64,000 nucleotides of DNA from Actinophytocola sp963727495. Lineage in GTDB: Bacteria; Actinomycetota; Actinomycetes; Mycobacteriales; Pseudonocardiaceae. The DNA lies in assembly GCA_963727495.1 (NCBI GenBank), contig CAVSGQ010000006.1, forward strand, positions 496,001-560,000, written 5' to 3'. Shown here in pieces: positions 28,270 through 36,931 of this stretch. The notes below the pieces were generated by a model that saw only the letters and a program-made list of their open reading frames with translations, searched no databases and was not told where the DNA came from. A program made the position numbers and the translations under genes. The first letter of the stretch is position 1. Each line of letters begins with the position of its first letter.

Positions 28270-28608
28270 ATGAGCGATGCTCCGCTGCGCGAGCCGACCT
28301 TCCTGATCCTGACCGCCCTGGCCGCGCGCCCACAGCACGGGTACGGCATCCAACGTGACGTCGAGGAGATTTCCGGCGGGCGGGTCACCGTGCGCGCCGG
28401 CACCCTGTACGCCGCGCTGGACCGGCTGGGAGCCGACGGGTGGGTGGAGGTCGACCGGGAGGAGGTCGTGGACGGCCGGCTGCGGCGCTACTACCGGCTG
28501 ACCGAGCCGGGCGCGGCCCGACTGGCCGCCGAGGTGGACAGACTGCGGGCACACACCCGCGCGGCGCGGCAACGCCTGCGCGCGCGCCTCACGGGAGGAA
28601 CGGCATGA
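28270..28608 (+). CDS. PadR family transcriptional regulator
   Basis: A 112-residue winged-helix repressor. The PadR pattern EPTFLILTALAARPQHGYGI is followed by GTLYAALDRL and YYRLTEPGAARL. The upstream sequence has a TATAAC-like -10 shortly before the ATG, so the message may be nearly leaderless. It is coupled by an ATGA overlap to the membrane protein gene that it probably controls, a common actinobacterial pairing. Confidence 0.88.
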   Translation: MSDAPLREPTFLILTALAARPQHGYGIQRDVEEISGGRVTVRAGTLYAALDRLGADGWVEVDREEVVDGRLRRYYRLTEPGAARLAAEVDRLRAHTRAARQRLRARLTGGTA

Positions 28609-29834
28609 CGAACCTGGAGGACCGCTACCGCCGGCTGGTCGCCCTGTACCCGCGCGACCACCGGGAACGCCATGGCGAGGAGATGCTCGGCGTTCTGCTG
28701 GCCGGAGCCGGGAAGCACGCCCGGCCGGGCCGCGGAGAAACCGCCGACCTGCTGTTCAGCGCGGCACGGCTGCACCTGCGGCGACTGGTCACCCCGGGCG
28801 GTCTGCCCATCCGGGACGTGTGGGCCGGTGTGGCCCTGCTCGGTCCGTTGGCCGTGCTGCTCGGCGCCACCGCGGCACTGCACGAACTGGCCTCGCGGTG
28901 GCGCGCGGGCACGCTGGCGTCGTTGGTGCGGCCGGCCGGGCTGCTCTCCCCCACCGCGGACGGCATGGGGTGGCAATGGGACGTGCCGGACCTGCCGGTG
29001 TGGGTGGTCTGGTTCGTCGTGGCCGTGCTCGCCCTGTTCCGGCTGCGGCGCATCGCCGCGGTCGGTGCGTGGCTGGGCACCGTCGGCTTCGTGAGCGTCC
29101 CCCTCATCGATCCCGACCCGTCGATGCGGTGGTTGGTGTGGCATGCCGGATCGGTGGTGTCGGGCATCGTGGTGGCCGCCGCCCTGACCTGGTCACCCGG
29201 GCCCGCCCGAGGCTGGGAACTGATGGGGGGCAAGCGTTTCACGCTGGCCGCCGGGGTCGTCGCCGCGACCGTCGTGCTGTTCGCCCTGGCGCCCAGGGTG
29301 TCCGAGCTCGGTGAGTCGGTGCTGACGTCGATCGGCTCGGTCATGCTCGTCGGCGGCGCCGTGGCGGCCGGCGGCGCCTGGTCCCGGGCCGGTCACCGGG
29401 CGGTGCTGATGCTGGCGCTGCCGGTCGTCGTGCCGGCGGTGCTGGTGTGGACGCTCCCGCTCGATCCGAGCGTCGCCGTGCCGGCGGCCCTCTGGTACGG
29501 CGTGATGGTGGTCGCGGTGCCGGCGGTCGTCGGTACGCCCGCCGGGTGCACGCGCGTCCGGCCTGACCCGGCCGACGGGGCAGCGGCTCTTGTGGACGGT
29601 CAGGCGGCGCAGCTGCCGGTGGCGACCGCGCGGGACATGCCGGGGGCGGCCCGCACCTCGTCGCCCACCTCGTTGGCCGTCAGGGCGAAGCCGGTCTCCG
29701 ACTCGTCCACGGCGGCGCCGAAGATCACGCCGATCACGCGGCCCTTGGTGTCCACCAGCGGACCGCCGGAGTTGCCGCTGCGCACCTGCGCGCGCAGGGT
29801 GAACACCTCGCGGGTCACCGTGCTGGAGTCGTAG
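28605..29834 (+). CDS. PadR-associated multi-pass membrane protein; 3' end uncertain
   Basis: It begins with YRRLVALYPRDHRERHGEEM, the short N-terminal module found in PadR-linked membrane proteins, followed by about eight hydrophobic helices. The frame stays open to 29834, so its last 80 or so residues lie antisense over marP and lose membrane character. A shift near 29530 would give a natural end (YARRVHARPA, stop at 29566). The true product is therefore probably about 320 residues. The function is unknown. Confidence 0.7.
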   Translation: MTNLEDRYRRLVALYPRDHRERHGEEMLGVLLAGAGKHARPGRGETADLLFSAARLHLRRLVTPGGLPIRDVWAGVALLGPLAVLLGATAALHELASRWRAGTLASLVRPAGLLSPTADGMGWQWDVPDLPVWVVWFVVAVLALFRLRRIAAVGAWLGTVGFVSVPLIDPDPSMRWLVWHAGSVVSGIVVAAALTWSPGPARGWELMGGKRFTLAAGVVAATVVLFALAPRVSELGESVLTSIGSVMLVGGAVAAGGAWSRAGHRAVLMLALPVVVPAVLVWTLPLDPSVAVPAALWYGVMVVAVPAVVGTPAGCTRVRPDPADGAAALVDGQAAQLPVATARDMPGAARTSSPTSLAVRAKPVSDSSTAAPKITPITRPLVSTSGPPELPLRTCARRVNTSRVTVLES

Positions 29835-30784
29835 ATGTCCGGGCCGGTCAGGTTGATCTTGTCACGCACCCGCGCGGGCGAGGCCGTGTACGGGCCGTCG
29901 AGCGGGTAGCCGAGCACGATGCCGTCCTGGCCGGACGTCGCGGGCTCGCCGGCGAAGCGCAGCGCCGGCGAGGGCAGGCCGGGCACCGCCAGCACGGCCA
30001 CGTCGGTCTCCGGGTCGTAGTGCACGACCCGCGCGTCGTACGGCCCGTTCGAGGTCTCGACCGTCACCTCCGACGTCCCGGCCACCACGTGGGCGTTGGT
30101 CATCATCCGCTCGTGCGCGATCACGAAACCGGTGCCCTCCAGCGCGCGCGAGCACGACGGGGCCTTCGCGTGGATCTTGAGCACGCTCGGATGCACCCGC
30201 TGCACCACGGCGCTGTTCTGCAGCTTCGGGTCGGGCGGCGCGACCTCCTTGGTCGGCGTCCGGTCGAACGGGTCGACCGCGGCCGGGAAGCCCGACACGT
30301 CCAGCAGCCGGCGCAGCTCGTCGGGCAGGTTCTGCGCGGAGGAGGGCATGACGCTGTTGACCCCGCCCAGCACGGTCGAGTCGCGGATCGCCGAGGCCAG
30401 GCTCGGCAGCCCGCCGACGGTCACCAGCGGCAGCGCGATCAGCCACGCCACCACGAACACCACCGCGCCCTGCACGATCGCGCCCAGCGCGTTGTCCACT
30501 CCGGCGAGCCTCGGCGAGCTGATCCGCTGCCGGATGCTGCGCCCGAGCCACACGCCGAGCGTCTCCCCCAGCGCGACCAGCAGCACGAAGATCGCCACCG
30601 CGAAGGCCACCCGGGTGGGCGTCGACTCGATGTACTGCACGATCAGCGGGGCGATCTTGATGCCCGCGATCGCGCCCAGCAGCACCCCGATGAACGCGGG
30701 CAGCGCGGTGATCACGCCCTGGCGGGCGCCCGAGATCGCGGCCAGTACCGCCAGCCCGATGACCAGCAAGTCGACCCAGTTCAC
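29600..30784 (-). CDS. marP: Membrane serine protease MarP
   Basis: A 394-residue protein with four N-terminal transmembrane helices (CvpA-like, residues 1-125) and an extracytoplasmic trypsin-like domain. The triad is His232 (TNAHVVAG), Asp261 (ETDVAVL) and Ser339 (RSGNSGGP). Cys211 and Cys392 match the disulfide pair described for the mycobacterial homologue. There MarP maintains cytoplasmic pH under acid and oxidative stress by activating a peptidoglycan hydrolase. The GTG start overlaps the NUDIX stop (GTGA); it is last in the nth-tlpA-NUDIX-marP operon. Confidence 0.95.
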   Translation of the reverse strand: MNWVDLLVIGLAVLAAISGARQGVITALPAFIGVLLGAIAGIKIAPLIVQYIESTPTRVAFAVAIFVLLVALGETLGVWLGRSIRQRISSPRLAGVDNALGAIVQGAVVFVVAWLIALPLVTVGGLPSLASAIRDSTVLGGVNSVMPSSAQNLPDELRRLLDVSGFPAAVDPFDRTPTKEVAPPDPKLQNSAVVQRVHPSVLKIHAKAPSCSRALEGTGFVIAHERMMTNAHVVAGTSEVTVETSNGPYDARVVHYDPETDVAVLAVPGLPSPALRFAGEPATSGQDGIVLGYPLDGPYTASPARVRDKINLTGPDIYDSSTVTREVFTLRAQVRSGNSGGPLVDTKGRVIGVIFGAAVDESETGFALTANEVGDEVRAAPGMSRAVATGSCAA

Positions 30785-31479
30785 CCGTCAACCTCCCCGA
30801 GAGCTGAGCCAACTGAACGCCATGCGGCGTCAAGATCCCGTATGTCCGTACCGTCCCACGGCCGCTCCCAGCCGCCGGCCTGGAGCATCAAGGTCAGCAG
30901 CGCGGCCGTGAACCCCCACACGAGCATGCCGGGCAACGCGAACGCCGGGCCAAGGAAACCAGACGGATGGCGCAACTGGAACCTGTTGGCCGGATCCGCC
31001 AGGTCCGCGAGTGGCGCCCGGGCGACCGCCTGGGTCTCCGCCGGGTCCACCGCCCACACCCGGCTCGGCTTCTCCCAGTGCGCCAGCACCGGCGTCACGT
31101 GGAACCGCGACACCGGGATGTGCAGCCGCGGCAGCAACGCCACCGGCCGCACGCCCGACGGATCCAGCCCGGTCTCCTCCACCGCCTCGCGCAGCGCCGT
31201 GTCGACCGGGTCGCGGTCGCCGGGCTCGGCCGAGCCGCCCGGGAACGCGACCTGACCGGAGTGCGCGCCGCCGCCGTCGGCCCGCAGCTGCAGCAGCACG
31301 TCCGGGCCGCGGGCGTGCTGCTCGCCGAGCAGGATCAGCACCGCGGCGTCGCGCGCGTCCTCCGCCGGCGGTGCGAGCCGCCGGAACAGCGTCTCGTCGA
31401 GGTCCCCGGTGGCCTTCACCAGCCGGGACATCCACGGGGGCACGTCGGCGGGGTCGACGAGCGGCCCGGCCGCGGTCAC
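30781..31479 (-). CDS. NUDIX hydrolase, CoA pyrophosphatase type
   Basis: A 232-residue NUDIX enzyme. The box reads GGSAEPGDRDPVDTALREA followed by VEETGLD, matching Gx5Ex7REUxEExGU in the CoA-hydrolase variant; the UPF0035-like stretch VAFPGGSAE is present. It probably cleaves CoA or a similar nucleotide diphosphate. Both ends are coupled: the start overlaps the tlpA stop (GTGA) and the stop overlaps the marP start. Confidence 0.85.
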   Translation of the reverse strand: MTAAGPLVDPADVPPWMSRLVKATGDLDETLFRRLAPPAEDARDAAVLILLGEQHARGPDVLLQLRADGGGAHSGQVAFPGGSAEPGDRDPVDTALREAVEETGLDPSGVRPVALLPRLHIPVSRFHVTPVLAHWEKPSRVWAVDPAETQAVARAPLADLADPANRFQLRHPSGFLGPAFALPGMLVWGFTAALLTLMLQAGGWERPWDGTDIRDLDAAWRSVGSALGEVDG

Positions 31480-32099
31480 GCCGCGGCCCCGTAGCGCGCG
31501 ACCGCCCGCCGGATCTGGCCTACCGACCCGAACAGCCGCGGGTCCGCGACGAGGCGCACGGTCCCGTCGGCGCCGACGACGTAGCTCGCCGGCAGCCCGG
31601 CCGGCAGCCGCAGCGCCCGGCCGGCCGCGCCGTCCGGGTCGGCGAGCGTGGGCAGCCGCACCTTCAGCGCGGCGAGCAGTTCGAGCGCGTCGGCCGGGGT
31701 GCTCTGCACCGCGAGCCCGACGACCGGGACCGCGTCCGGCTCGGCGGCGTACCTGGCCAGCAGCGGCAGCTCCTCCTTGCACGGCACGCACCAGGTGGCC
31801 CAGACGTTCACCAGCACCGGCCGGCCGGCGAGCACCCGCGCCAGGTCCACCGAGGACCCGTCGGCCAGGCAGTCCGCGCGCACCCCGGACAGCGCCCGCA
31901 GCCCGGGCGGCGTCGTGCCGGTCGAGACCGGGCACGGGGGCAGGTCGGCGTCCGCCCGGGCCGCCGCCACGTCGGACGCGGGCGGGTCCGCCGGGGCGGG
32001 CGCGGGGTCCTCGTCGCGCGGCCAGATCGCGATCACGGCGGCCACCACCAGGACGAGCCCGGCGATCGACCACCGCGCCGCCGGCCACGCCCTGGTCAC
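31476..32099 (-). CDS. TlpA-like membrane-anchored thioredoxin
   Basis: A 207-residue protein with one N-terminal transmembrane anchor (residues about 10-27), a Pro/Ala-rich linker, and a thioredoxin-fold domain with the active site WATWCVPCKEE. Extra cysteines (PPCPVS and VRADCL) may form a structural disulfide. It acts outside the membrane on protein disulfides or cytochrome maturation. GTGA overlaps connect it to nth and the NUDIX gene. Confidence 0.88.
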   Translation of the reverse strand: MTRAWPAARWSIAGLVLVVAAVIAIWPRDEDPAPAPADPPASDVAAARADADLPPCPVSTGTTPPGLRALSGVRADCLADGSSVDLARVLAGRPVLVNVWATWCVPCKEELPLLARYAAEPDAVPVVGLAVQSTPADALELLAALKVRLPTLADPDGAAGRALRLPAGLPASYVVGADGTVRLVADPRLFGSVGQIRRAVARYGAAA

Positions 32100-32854
32100 G
32101 CCGCGCCGCCCCGGCCGGGCTTGTAGCCGTTGCGGGTGCGCTCGGCGAGGTCGAGGAGGTGTTCGGCCTCCTCGCCCTTCACCAGCTTCGCGGCGATCTC
32201 GAACTCGGTCGGGCCGGCGCCGAAGGACGGGCAGTCCTTCGCCAGCACGCAGGCACCGCACGCGGGCTTGCGGGCGTGGCACACCCGGCGACCGTGGAAG
32301 ATCACCCAGTGCGACAGCATCGTCCAGTCCTTGCGCGGGATCAGCGCGCCGATCGCGTGCTCGACCTTGACCGGGTCCTGCTCCTCGGTCCAGCCGAAGC
32401 GGCGGACGAGCCGGCCGAAGTGCGTGTCGACCGTGATGCCGGGGATGCCGAAGGCGTTGCCGAGGATGACGTTCGCGGTCTTGCGGCCGATGCCGGGCAG
32501 CGTCACCAGGTCCTCGAGCCGGTCGGGCACCTCGCCGCCGAACCGCTCGACGAGCGCGGTGCCCAGGCCGATCAGCGAGGTCGTCTTGTTGCGGTAGAAC
32601 CCGGTGGAGCGGATCATCTCCTCGAGCTCGGCCCGGTCGGCACCCGCGTAGTCGGCGGCCGTGCGGTAGCGCGCGAACAGCGCCGGGGTGGTCAGGTTCA
32701 CCCGCACGTCCGTGCTCTGCGCGGAGAGGATCGTGGCGACCGCGAGCTCGAGCGGGGTGGTGAAGTCCAGTTCGCAGTGCGCGTCGGGGAAGGTCTCGGC
32801 GAGCGCCCGGGTCATCCGGCGCGCGCGGCGCACCAGCGCGGTGCTCCGGGGCAC
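32096..32854 (-). CDS. nth: Endonuclease III
   Basis: A 252-residue base-excision repair glycosylase/AP lyase. The helix-hairpin-helix has LPGIGRKTA (catalytic Lys), the catalytic Asp is in ITVDTHFGRL, and the [4Fe-4S] cluster ligands are C-x6-C-x2-C-x5-C in CHARKPACGACVLAKDC. It starts at a GTG and is first in the nth-tlpA-NUDIX-marP operon, divergent from the crp region. Confidence 0.95.
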   Translation of the reverse strand: MPRSTALVRRARRMTRALAETFPDAHCELDFTTPLELAVATILSAQSTDVRVNLTTPALFARYRTAADYAGADRAELEEMIRSTGFYRNKTTSLIGLGTALVERFGGEVPDRLEDLVTLPGIGRKTANVILGNAFGIPGITVDTHFGRLVRRFGWTEEQDPVKVEHAIGALIPRKDWTMLSHWVIFHGRRVCHARKPACGACVLAKDCPSFGAGPTEFEIAAKLVKGEEAEHLLDLAERTRNGYKPGRGGAA

Positions 32855-33049
32855 GGCGGCGAGCTTTTGTCGACGCCACTGCGGGGTAGTTGTCGGGTGG
32901 CTACGGCGGCCACCCCGCTAGCCTACGCGGCCTCCACTGAACCTCGACCGTGCGGCCCGGACGTCCTCTGAGTGCGGACCCGTCGAGACACGCCGGACGG
33001 CCCGCCGTCCGCGCCGTCCGCACCGACGTGAGCGAGGATCGACGACACT

Positions 33050-33297
33050 ATGGCTGTCTGGTTCGTGTTCGCAGTGCCGATCGTGGTGATGTTCTTCGCC
33101 CTGTTCATGGAGCGGGTGGAGTCCCGGCTCCGGCACGTCGCCGTCCAGGAGGACGAGGTCGAGGAGCTGCTGGAGAACGCGCGCCCGGACGAGGTCCGCG
33201 CGCTGTTCACGGGCACGGCATCGGGCGTGCGCTGGAGCTGTTCCGGCTGCGCCGGAAGGGCCGCAGCAAGCCCCGCCGCACCAGGGTCCGCGTCTGA
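33050..33297 (+). pseudogene. Small conserved membrane protein upstream of crp, frameshifted
   Basis: It starts MAVWFVFAVPIVVMFFALFM (one transmembrane helix), followed by an acidic helix with EVEELLENARPDEVRALF. The frame is then lost; the natural continuation HGIGRALELFRLRRKGRSK ending at 33297 lies in another frame. Adding one C near 33208 (TTCAC to TTCCAC) would restore an 81-residue protein. Similar small proteins occur next to crp in related actinobacteria. It is probably an assembly error. Confidence 0.6.
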
Positions 33298-33328
33298 GTC
33301 CTACTCGGGAGTACCCTCGCATCCTGCT

Positions 33329-33362
33329 AGGGCCGCACCGGCTCGACCTGCGGTGCGGCCCT
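33329..33362 (+). terminator. Hairpin between the small membrane gene and crp
   Basis: A perfect 11-bp stem, AGGGCCGCACC with GGTGCGGCCCT, 12-nt loop, lies 32 nt after the small gene. No T run follows. Confidence 0.5.
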
Positions 33363-33470
33363 GCGACGTGATCCACGGCACACGCCCTACACTTCCCGTA
33401 GTGATCAGGGGCGCCGATGCCCGGGTCGAGGGTCGGCCGCGCCGGCTCGAGTCTGATGGGAGGAACGAAG

Positions 33471-34147
33471 GTGGACGAGACCCTTGCCAGGGCCGGCATC
33501 TTCCAGGGCGTCGAACCCGCTGCCGCCGAAGCGCTGGCCCAGACGCTGGAGACCGTCGAGTTTCCGCGCGGGCACGTGATCTTCGCCGAGGGCGAGCCCG
33601 GCGACCGCCTGTACATCATCCAGTCGGGCAAGGTGAAGCTCGGCCGCAAGTCGCCCGGACGGCCGGGAGAACCTGCTGGGCATCGTGGGACCGGCGGACA
33701 TGTTCGGCGAGCTGTCGATCTTCGACCCGGGTCCGCGCACGTCGACCGCCACGGCCGTCACCGAGGTCGTGGCGAAGACGATGGACCGCCCGGCGCTGCG
33801 CAGTGGATCGGGACGCGGCCGGAGATCGCCGAGCAGCTGCTGCGGGTGCTGGCCCGCAGGCTGCGCCGGACGAACAGCATGCTCGCCGACCTGATCTTCA
33901 CCGACGTGCCGGGCCGGGTCGCCAAGGCGCTGCTGCAGTTCGCGCAGCGGTTCGGCAGTCGCAGGAGGCCGGGCTGCTGCGGGTCATGCACGACCTCACC
34001 CAGGAGGAGATCGCCCAGCTCGTCGGCGCCTCCCGGGAGACCGTCAACAAGGCGCTCGCCGACTTCGCGCACCGCGGCTGGCTGCGGCTGGAGGGCAAGA
34101 GCGTGCTGATCCTGGACCCGGAGCGGCTGGCCCGCCGGGCCCGCTGA
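33471..34147 (+). pseudogene. crp: Crp/GlxR family global regulator, reading frame broken by three indels
   Basis: Pieces in three frames rebuild a full, highly conserved cAMP receptor protein of about 224 residues: VDETLARAGIFQGVEP, then EGEPGDRLYIIQSGKVKLG, MFGELSIFDPGPRTS, EQLLRVLARRLRRTN and the HTH QLVGASRETVNKALADF. The breaks are an extra G near 33657, a missing base near 33800 (CGCAG for CGCCAG) and a missing base near 33960. The DNA-binding and cAMP regions are otherwise perfect, which argues for sequencing error in a working gene. The GTG at 33471 follows GGGAGG. The mycobacterial orthologue is a global regulator. Confidence 0.85.
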
Positions 34148-34177
34148 GCATCCGGAGCGGGGTCCACCTGACATAAG

Positions 34178-34219
34178 AAGAAGCCGGGCGCCGCCCCCGA
34201 CGCGGCGCACCGGCTTCTT
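34178..34219 (+). terminator. Strong terminator after crp
   Basis: AAGAAGCCGG (34178-34187) pairs with CCGGCTTCTT (34210-34219), with an inner GCGCCGC/GCGGCGC stem. A second hairpin, GTGGACC/GGTCCAC (34227-34233 and 34244-34250), follows. The rest of the gap to 34497 holds the promoter of the MFS gene and no other gene. Confidence 0.7.
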
Positions 34220-34461
34220 GCTGTGCGTGGACCATCCCCCGACGGTCCACGCTCCCCGCCCTCCGGGCGTTAGGCCCCGACCCACGGATGCCGGAGGGAG
34301 CTCTCCTAGGTTCAACGTACCCGGCCCCGGATCGTTACCGGAGCGGCCGAAGTACGCACTCGCTTGACGTTGACCAGGACTCTCTCGCATACCCGCGCGT
34401 TGTGCGGGTTCCACGAAATTCCCGCTACCGTTACCGAACTGAGACCTCCGGCGCAATTTAC

Positions 34462-34490
34462 TGGTACGCGCGTACCAAATCTTGCATACT
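34462..34490 (+). promoter_or_regulatory. Palindromic operator and -10 box before the MFS gene
   Basis: TGGTACGCGCGTACCA (34462-34476 plus the flanking base) is a perfect 16-bp palindrome. CATACT at 34485-34490 is a good -10 box, placing transcription start at about the GTG 34498, so the message is probably leaderless. The palindrome covers the -35 position and should repress when bound. Confidence 0.55.
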
Positions 34491-34497
34491 GGCACGC

Positions 34498-35730
34498 GTG
34501 TCCCACTCTGCTCGTCTCTCCGACTACCGTGCCGCGCTGACCACGCCGGGCGCGGGCGTGCCCGCGCTCATGTCCGTGCTGGCCAGGATGCCGATCGCGA
34601 TGGTCGGCCTCTCGCTGCTGCTCTACGTGCAGCGGGTGACCGGCTCGTTCGCGATCGCCGGCCTGGTCTCGGCGGGCTCGCTGGTGGGCGTCGCGATCGG
34701 CGCGGTGATCCAGGGCCGGATCATGGACCGGCTCGGCCCGACCCGCCCGCTGCTGGTCACGACGGTCCTGTTCGTCGCGGCGGTGGTGACCGTCGTGTCC
34801 GCCGTCGAGATGCGGGCGCCGACCGCGGCGCTCGTGCTGCTCGGCGGGGCGGTCGGGCTGGCCGAGCCGATGGTCGGCTCCGCGTCGCGGGCGCTGTGGG
34901 CGCACCTGGTGCCGGCGGGCCCGCTGCGGCACGCGGCGTACGCCTACGAGGCGATCAGCATGGAGGTGTTCTTCATCCTCGGCCCGGCGATGTCGGGTCT
35001 GCTGGTCGCGGCGCCGTGGGCGGGCACCGGCGTGGTGGCCGGCGCGGCGTGCATGGTGGTCGGCGGCGTCGGGTTCGCGCTGAGCGCGGCGGTGCGCGGG
35101 GTGCGGCCGGCCCCCACGACGCGTTCGCTGCTCGGCGCCCTGGCCAGCCCCGGCATGATCACCGTCGCGCTGGCCGCGCTGGGCTTCGGGGTGACCGTCG
35201 GCTTCGTCGAGGTCGCGGTGCCGGCGGCGGCCACCCGGGCCGGGCATCCGCCGCTGGGTGGGCTGATGCTCGCCGCGTGGTCGCTGTCCTCGGTCGTGTT
35301 CGGCGTGTTCTACACCATGCGCCCGTGGCCCCGGCCGATGCACCTGCGGATGCCGGCGCTGCTCGGCGTGTTCGCGCTGCTGGTCGCGCCGCTGTCGCTG
35401 GCGGGCGGCCTGCTGTCGCTGGCGGTGGGGCTGCTGGTGGCCGGCGTGTGGATCACCCCGCAGTCCACGGCCCACTCGACGGCGATCGAGCTGGTGGCCC
35501 CGCGCGGCACGGCGACCGAGGCGTTCGGCTGGGTCGTCACGGCCGTGACGCTGGGGCTGGCGGCCGGCCAGTCGATCAGCGGGTACCTGGTGGAGCACGT
35601 CGGCGTGCCCGCGTCGTTCCTGGCGTCGAGCGCGGCGGGCCTGCTGATCGCGGGGCTGGTGTGGGCCCGGCGCGCCACGATCACGACCTACGCGCCGCAA
35701 CGCGAACCGGTGCCCGCGGTCGTTCCCTAG
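34498..35730 (+). CDS. Major facilitator superfamily transporter
   Basis: A 410-residue membrane protein with about twelve hydrophobic helices. The loop after helix 2 reads GRIMDRLGPTRPLL, matching the MFS motif A pattern. The start GTG 34498 is adjacent to the predicted transcription start. Resemblance is to the putative efflux MFS proteins of actinobacteria; the substrate is unknown. The palindrome overlapping its promoter suggests a dedicated repressor encoded elsewhere. Confidence 0.85.
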   Translation: MSHSARLSDYRAALTTPGAGVPALMSVLARMPIAMVGLSLLLYVQRVTGSFAIAGLVSAGSLVGVAIGAVIQGRIMDRLGPTRPLLVTTVLFVAAVVTVVSAVEMRAPTAALVLLGGAVGLAEPMVGSASRALWAHLVPAGPLRHAAYAYEAISMEVFFILGPAMSGLLVAAPWAGTGVVAGAACMVVGGVGFALSAAVRGVRPAPTTRSLLGALASPGMITVALAALGFGVTVGFVEVAVPAAATRAGHPPLGGLMLAAWSLSSVVFGVFYTMRPWPRPMHLRMPALLGVFALLVAPLSLAGGLLSLAVGLLVAGVWITPQSTAHSTAIELVAPRGTATEAFGWVVTAVTLGLAAGQSISGYLVEHVGVPASFLASSAAGLLIAGLVWARRATITTYAPQREPVPAVVP

Positions 35731-35819
35731 CCCAGGAAGATCGGGTTGGTCAGCGCCACCACCGTTCGTGAACGATCGGCGACGCGGCGACTGTCGGACC
35801 CCGGCGCTACGGTGCCGGC

Positions 35820-36929
35820 ATGAACCTCGATCTCACGGTCGACACCGGTGAGCTGGCGGCCGCCGCGTCGGCCCTGGTGCGGCTCGTGCCGGGCAAGCTC
35901 GTCGACCCCGTGCTGTCCGGCCTGCTGCTGTCCGCCGGCGGCGGGGGTGTCCGCCTCGCCGCCAACGACCGCGAGCGGGCCGCACGGCTGGAACGGACCG
36001 CGCTGGTGCACACCGAGGGCCGGGTGCTGGTGCCGGCCAAGCCGCTGGCCGACACGCTGCGCGCGCTGGAGCAGCCCCAGGTGCGCCTCGTGGTGGAGGG
36101 GTCGAAGCTCGCGATCCGCTCCCCCGGCGCCCGCTACGCGCTGCCGCTGCTCGACGTCGACGTGCACCCGGGGGTGGGCGAACCGCCCGCGGCCGTGGGC
36201 ACGGTCGACGGCGCGCTGTTCGCCGCGGCGCTCGGCACGGTGGCCGCGGCCGCGTCCCGCGACGACGCGCTGCCCATGTTCACCGGTGTGCGGGTCCGGT
36301 CCGAGGGCGACCGGCTGATCATGCTGGCCACCGACCGGTACCAGATGGCGGTGGCCGACCTGGCCTGGCACCCGGCCGGCCCGCCGGTCGACGCGCTGGT
36401 GCCGGCCGCGCTGCTCGCGGAGATCGCCAAGCAGGCCGAGGGCCCGGTCGCGCTGCACGCCGACCGGGACCGGTTCGGGCTGGTGTGGTCGCGGGCCGGC
36501 GGCACCGCGCTGGTGGCCACCGCGGTGCTCGACGGCAGCTTCCTGCACGAGTCGAAGGTGTCGGTGTCCGATGTGGACACCCGGGTGGAGGTGGACGCGG
36601 ACGCGCTGGCCGGGGCGGTGCGGCGGGTCGGGCTCTACACCGACGCGCGCGGCGTGATGATGCTGGAGGTCGGCGACGGGGAGGTCCGGCTGCGCGGGGC
36701 GGACCAGCGGGCGGGCGAGGCCGAGGAGGCGGTCAAGGCCACCGTGGACGGCGGCCGCACCCCGCAGGCCTACCAGGCCCGCTTCCTCACCGACGCGCTG
36801 CGCGCGTTCCGCGGCCGGGTGCGGATGCAGATCCAGCCCGGGATGCGCGCGACGGTGTTCAGCTCGGCCGAGGAGGACGAGCTGAACCTGCGGTACGTGG
36901 TGATGCCGATGCTGCCACCGAAGCACTGA
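35820..36929 (+). CDS. DNA polymerase III beta-clamp paralogue (DnaN-like)
   Basis: A 369-residue sliding-clamp homologue with the three repeated clamp domains. Visible stretches are VRLAANDRERAARLERT (domain 1), LPMFTGVRVRSEGDRLIMLATDRYQMA (written here in two parts: LPMFTGVRV and RLIMLATDRYQMA), and the C-terminal LRYVVMPMLPP, which matches the clamp tail. It is not in a dnaA-dnaN-recF context, so it is a second clamp. It may serve a specialised polymerase or repair process. It lies between the MFS gene and the convergent MBL gene. Confidence 0.85.
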   Translation: MNLDLTVDTGELAAAASALVRLVPGKLVDPVLSGLLLSAGGGGVRLAANDRERAARLERTALVHTEGRVLVPAKPLADTLRALEQPQVRLVVEGSKLAIRSPGARYALPLLDVDVHPGVGEPPAAVGTVDGALFAAALGTVAAAASRDDALPMFTGVRVRSEGDRLIMLATDRYQMAVADLAWHPAGPPVDALVPAALLAEIAKQAEGPVALHADRDRFGLVWSRAGGTALVATAVLDGSFLHESKVSVSDVDTRVEVDADALAGAVRRVGLYTDARGVMMLEVGDGEVRLRGADQRAGEAEEAVKATVDGGRTPQAYQARFLTDALRAFRGRVRMQIQPGMRATVFSSAEEDELNLRYVVMPMLPPKH

Positions 36930-36931
36930 CC

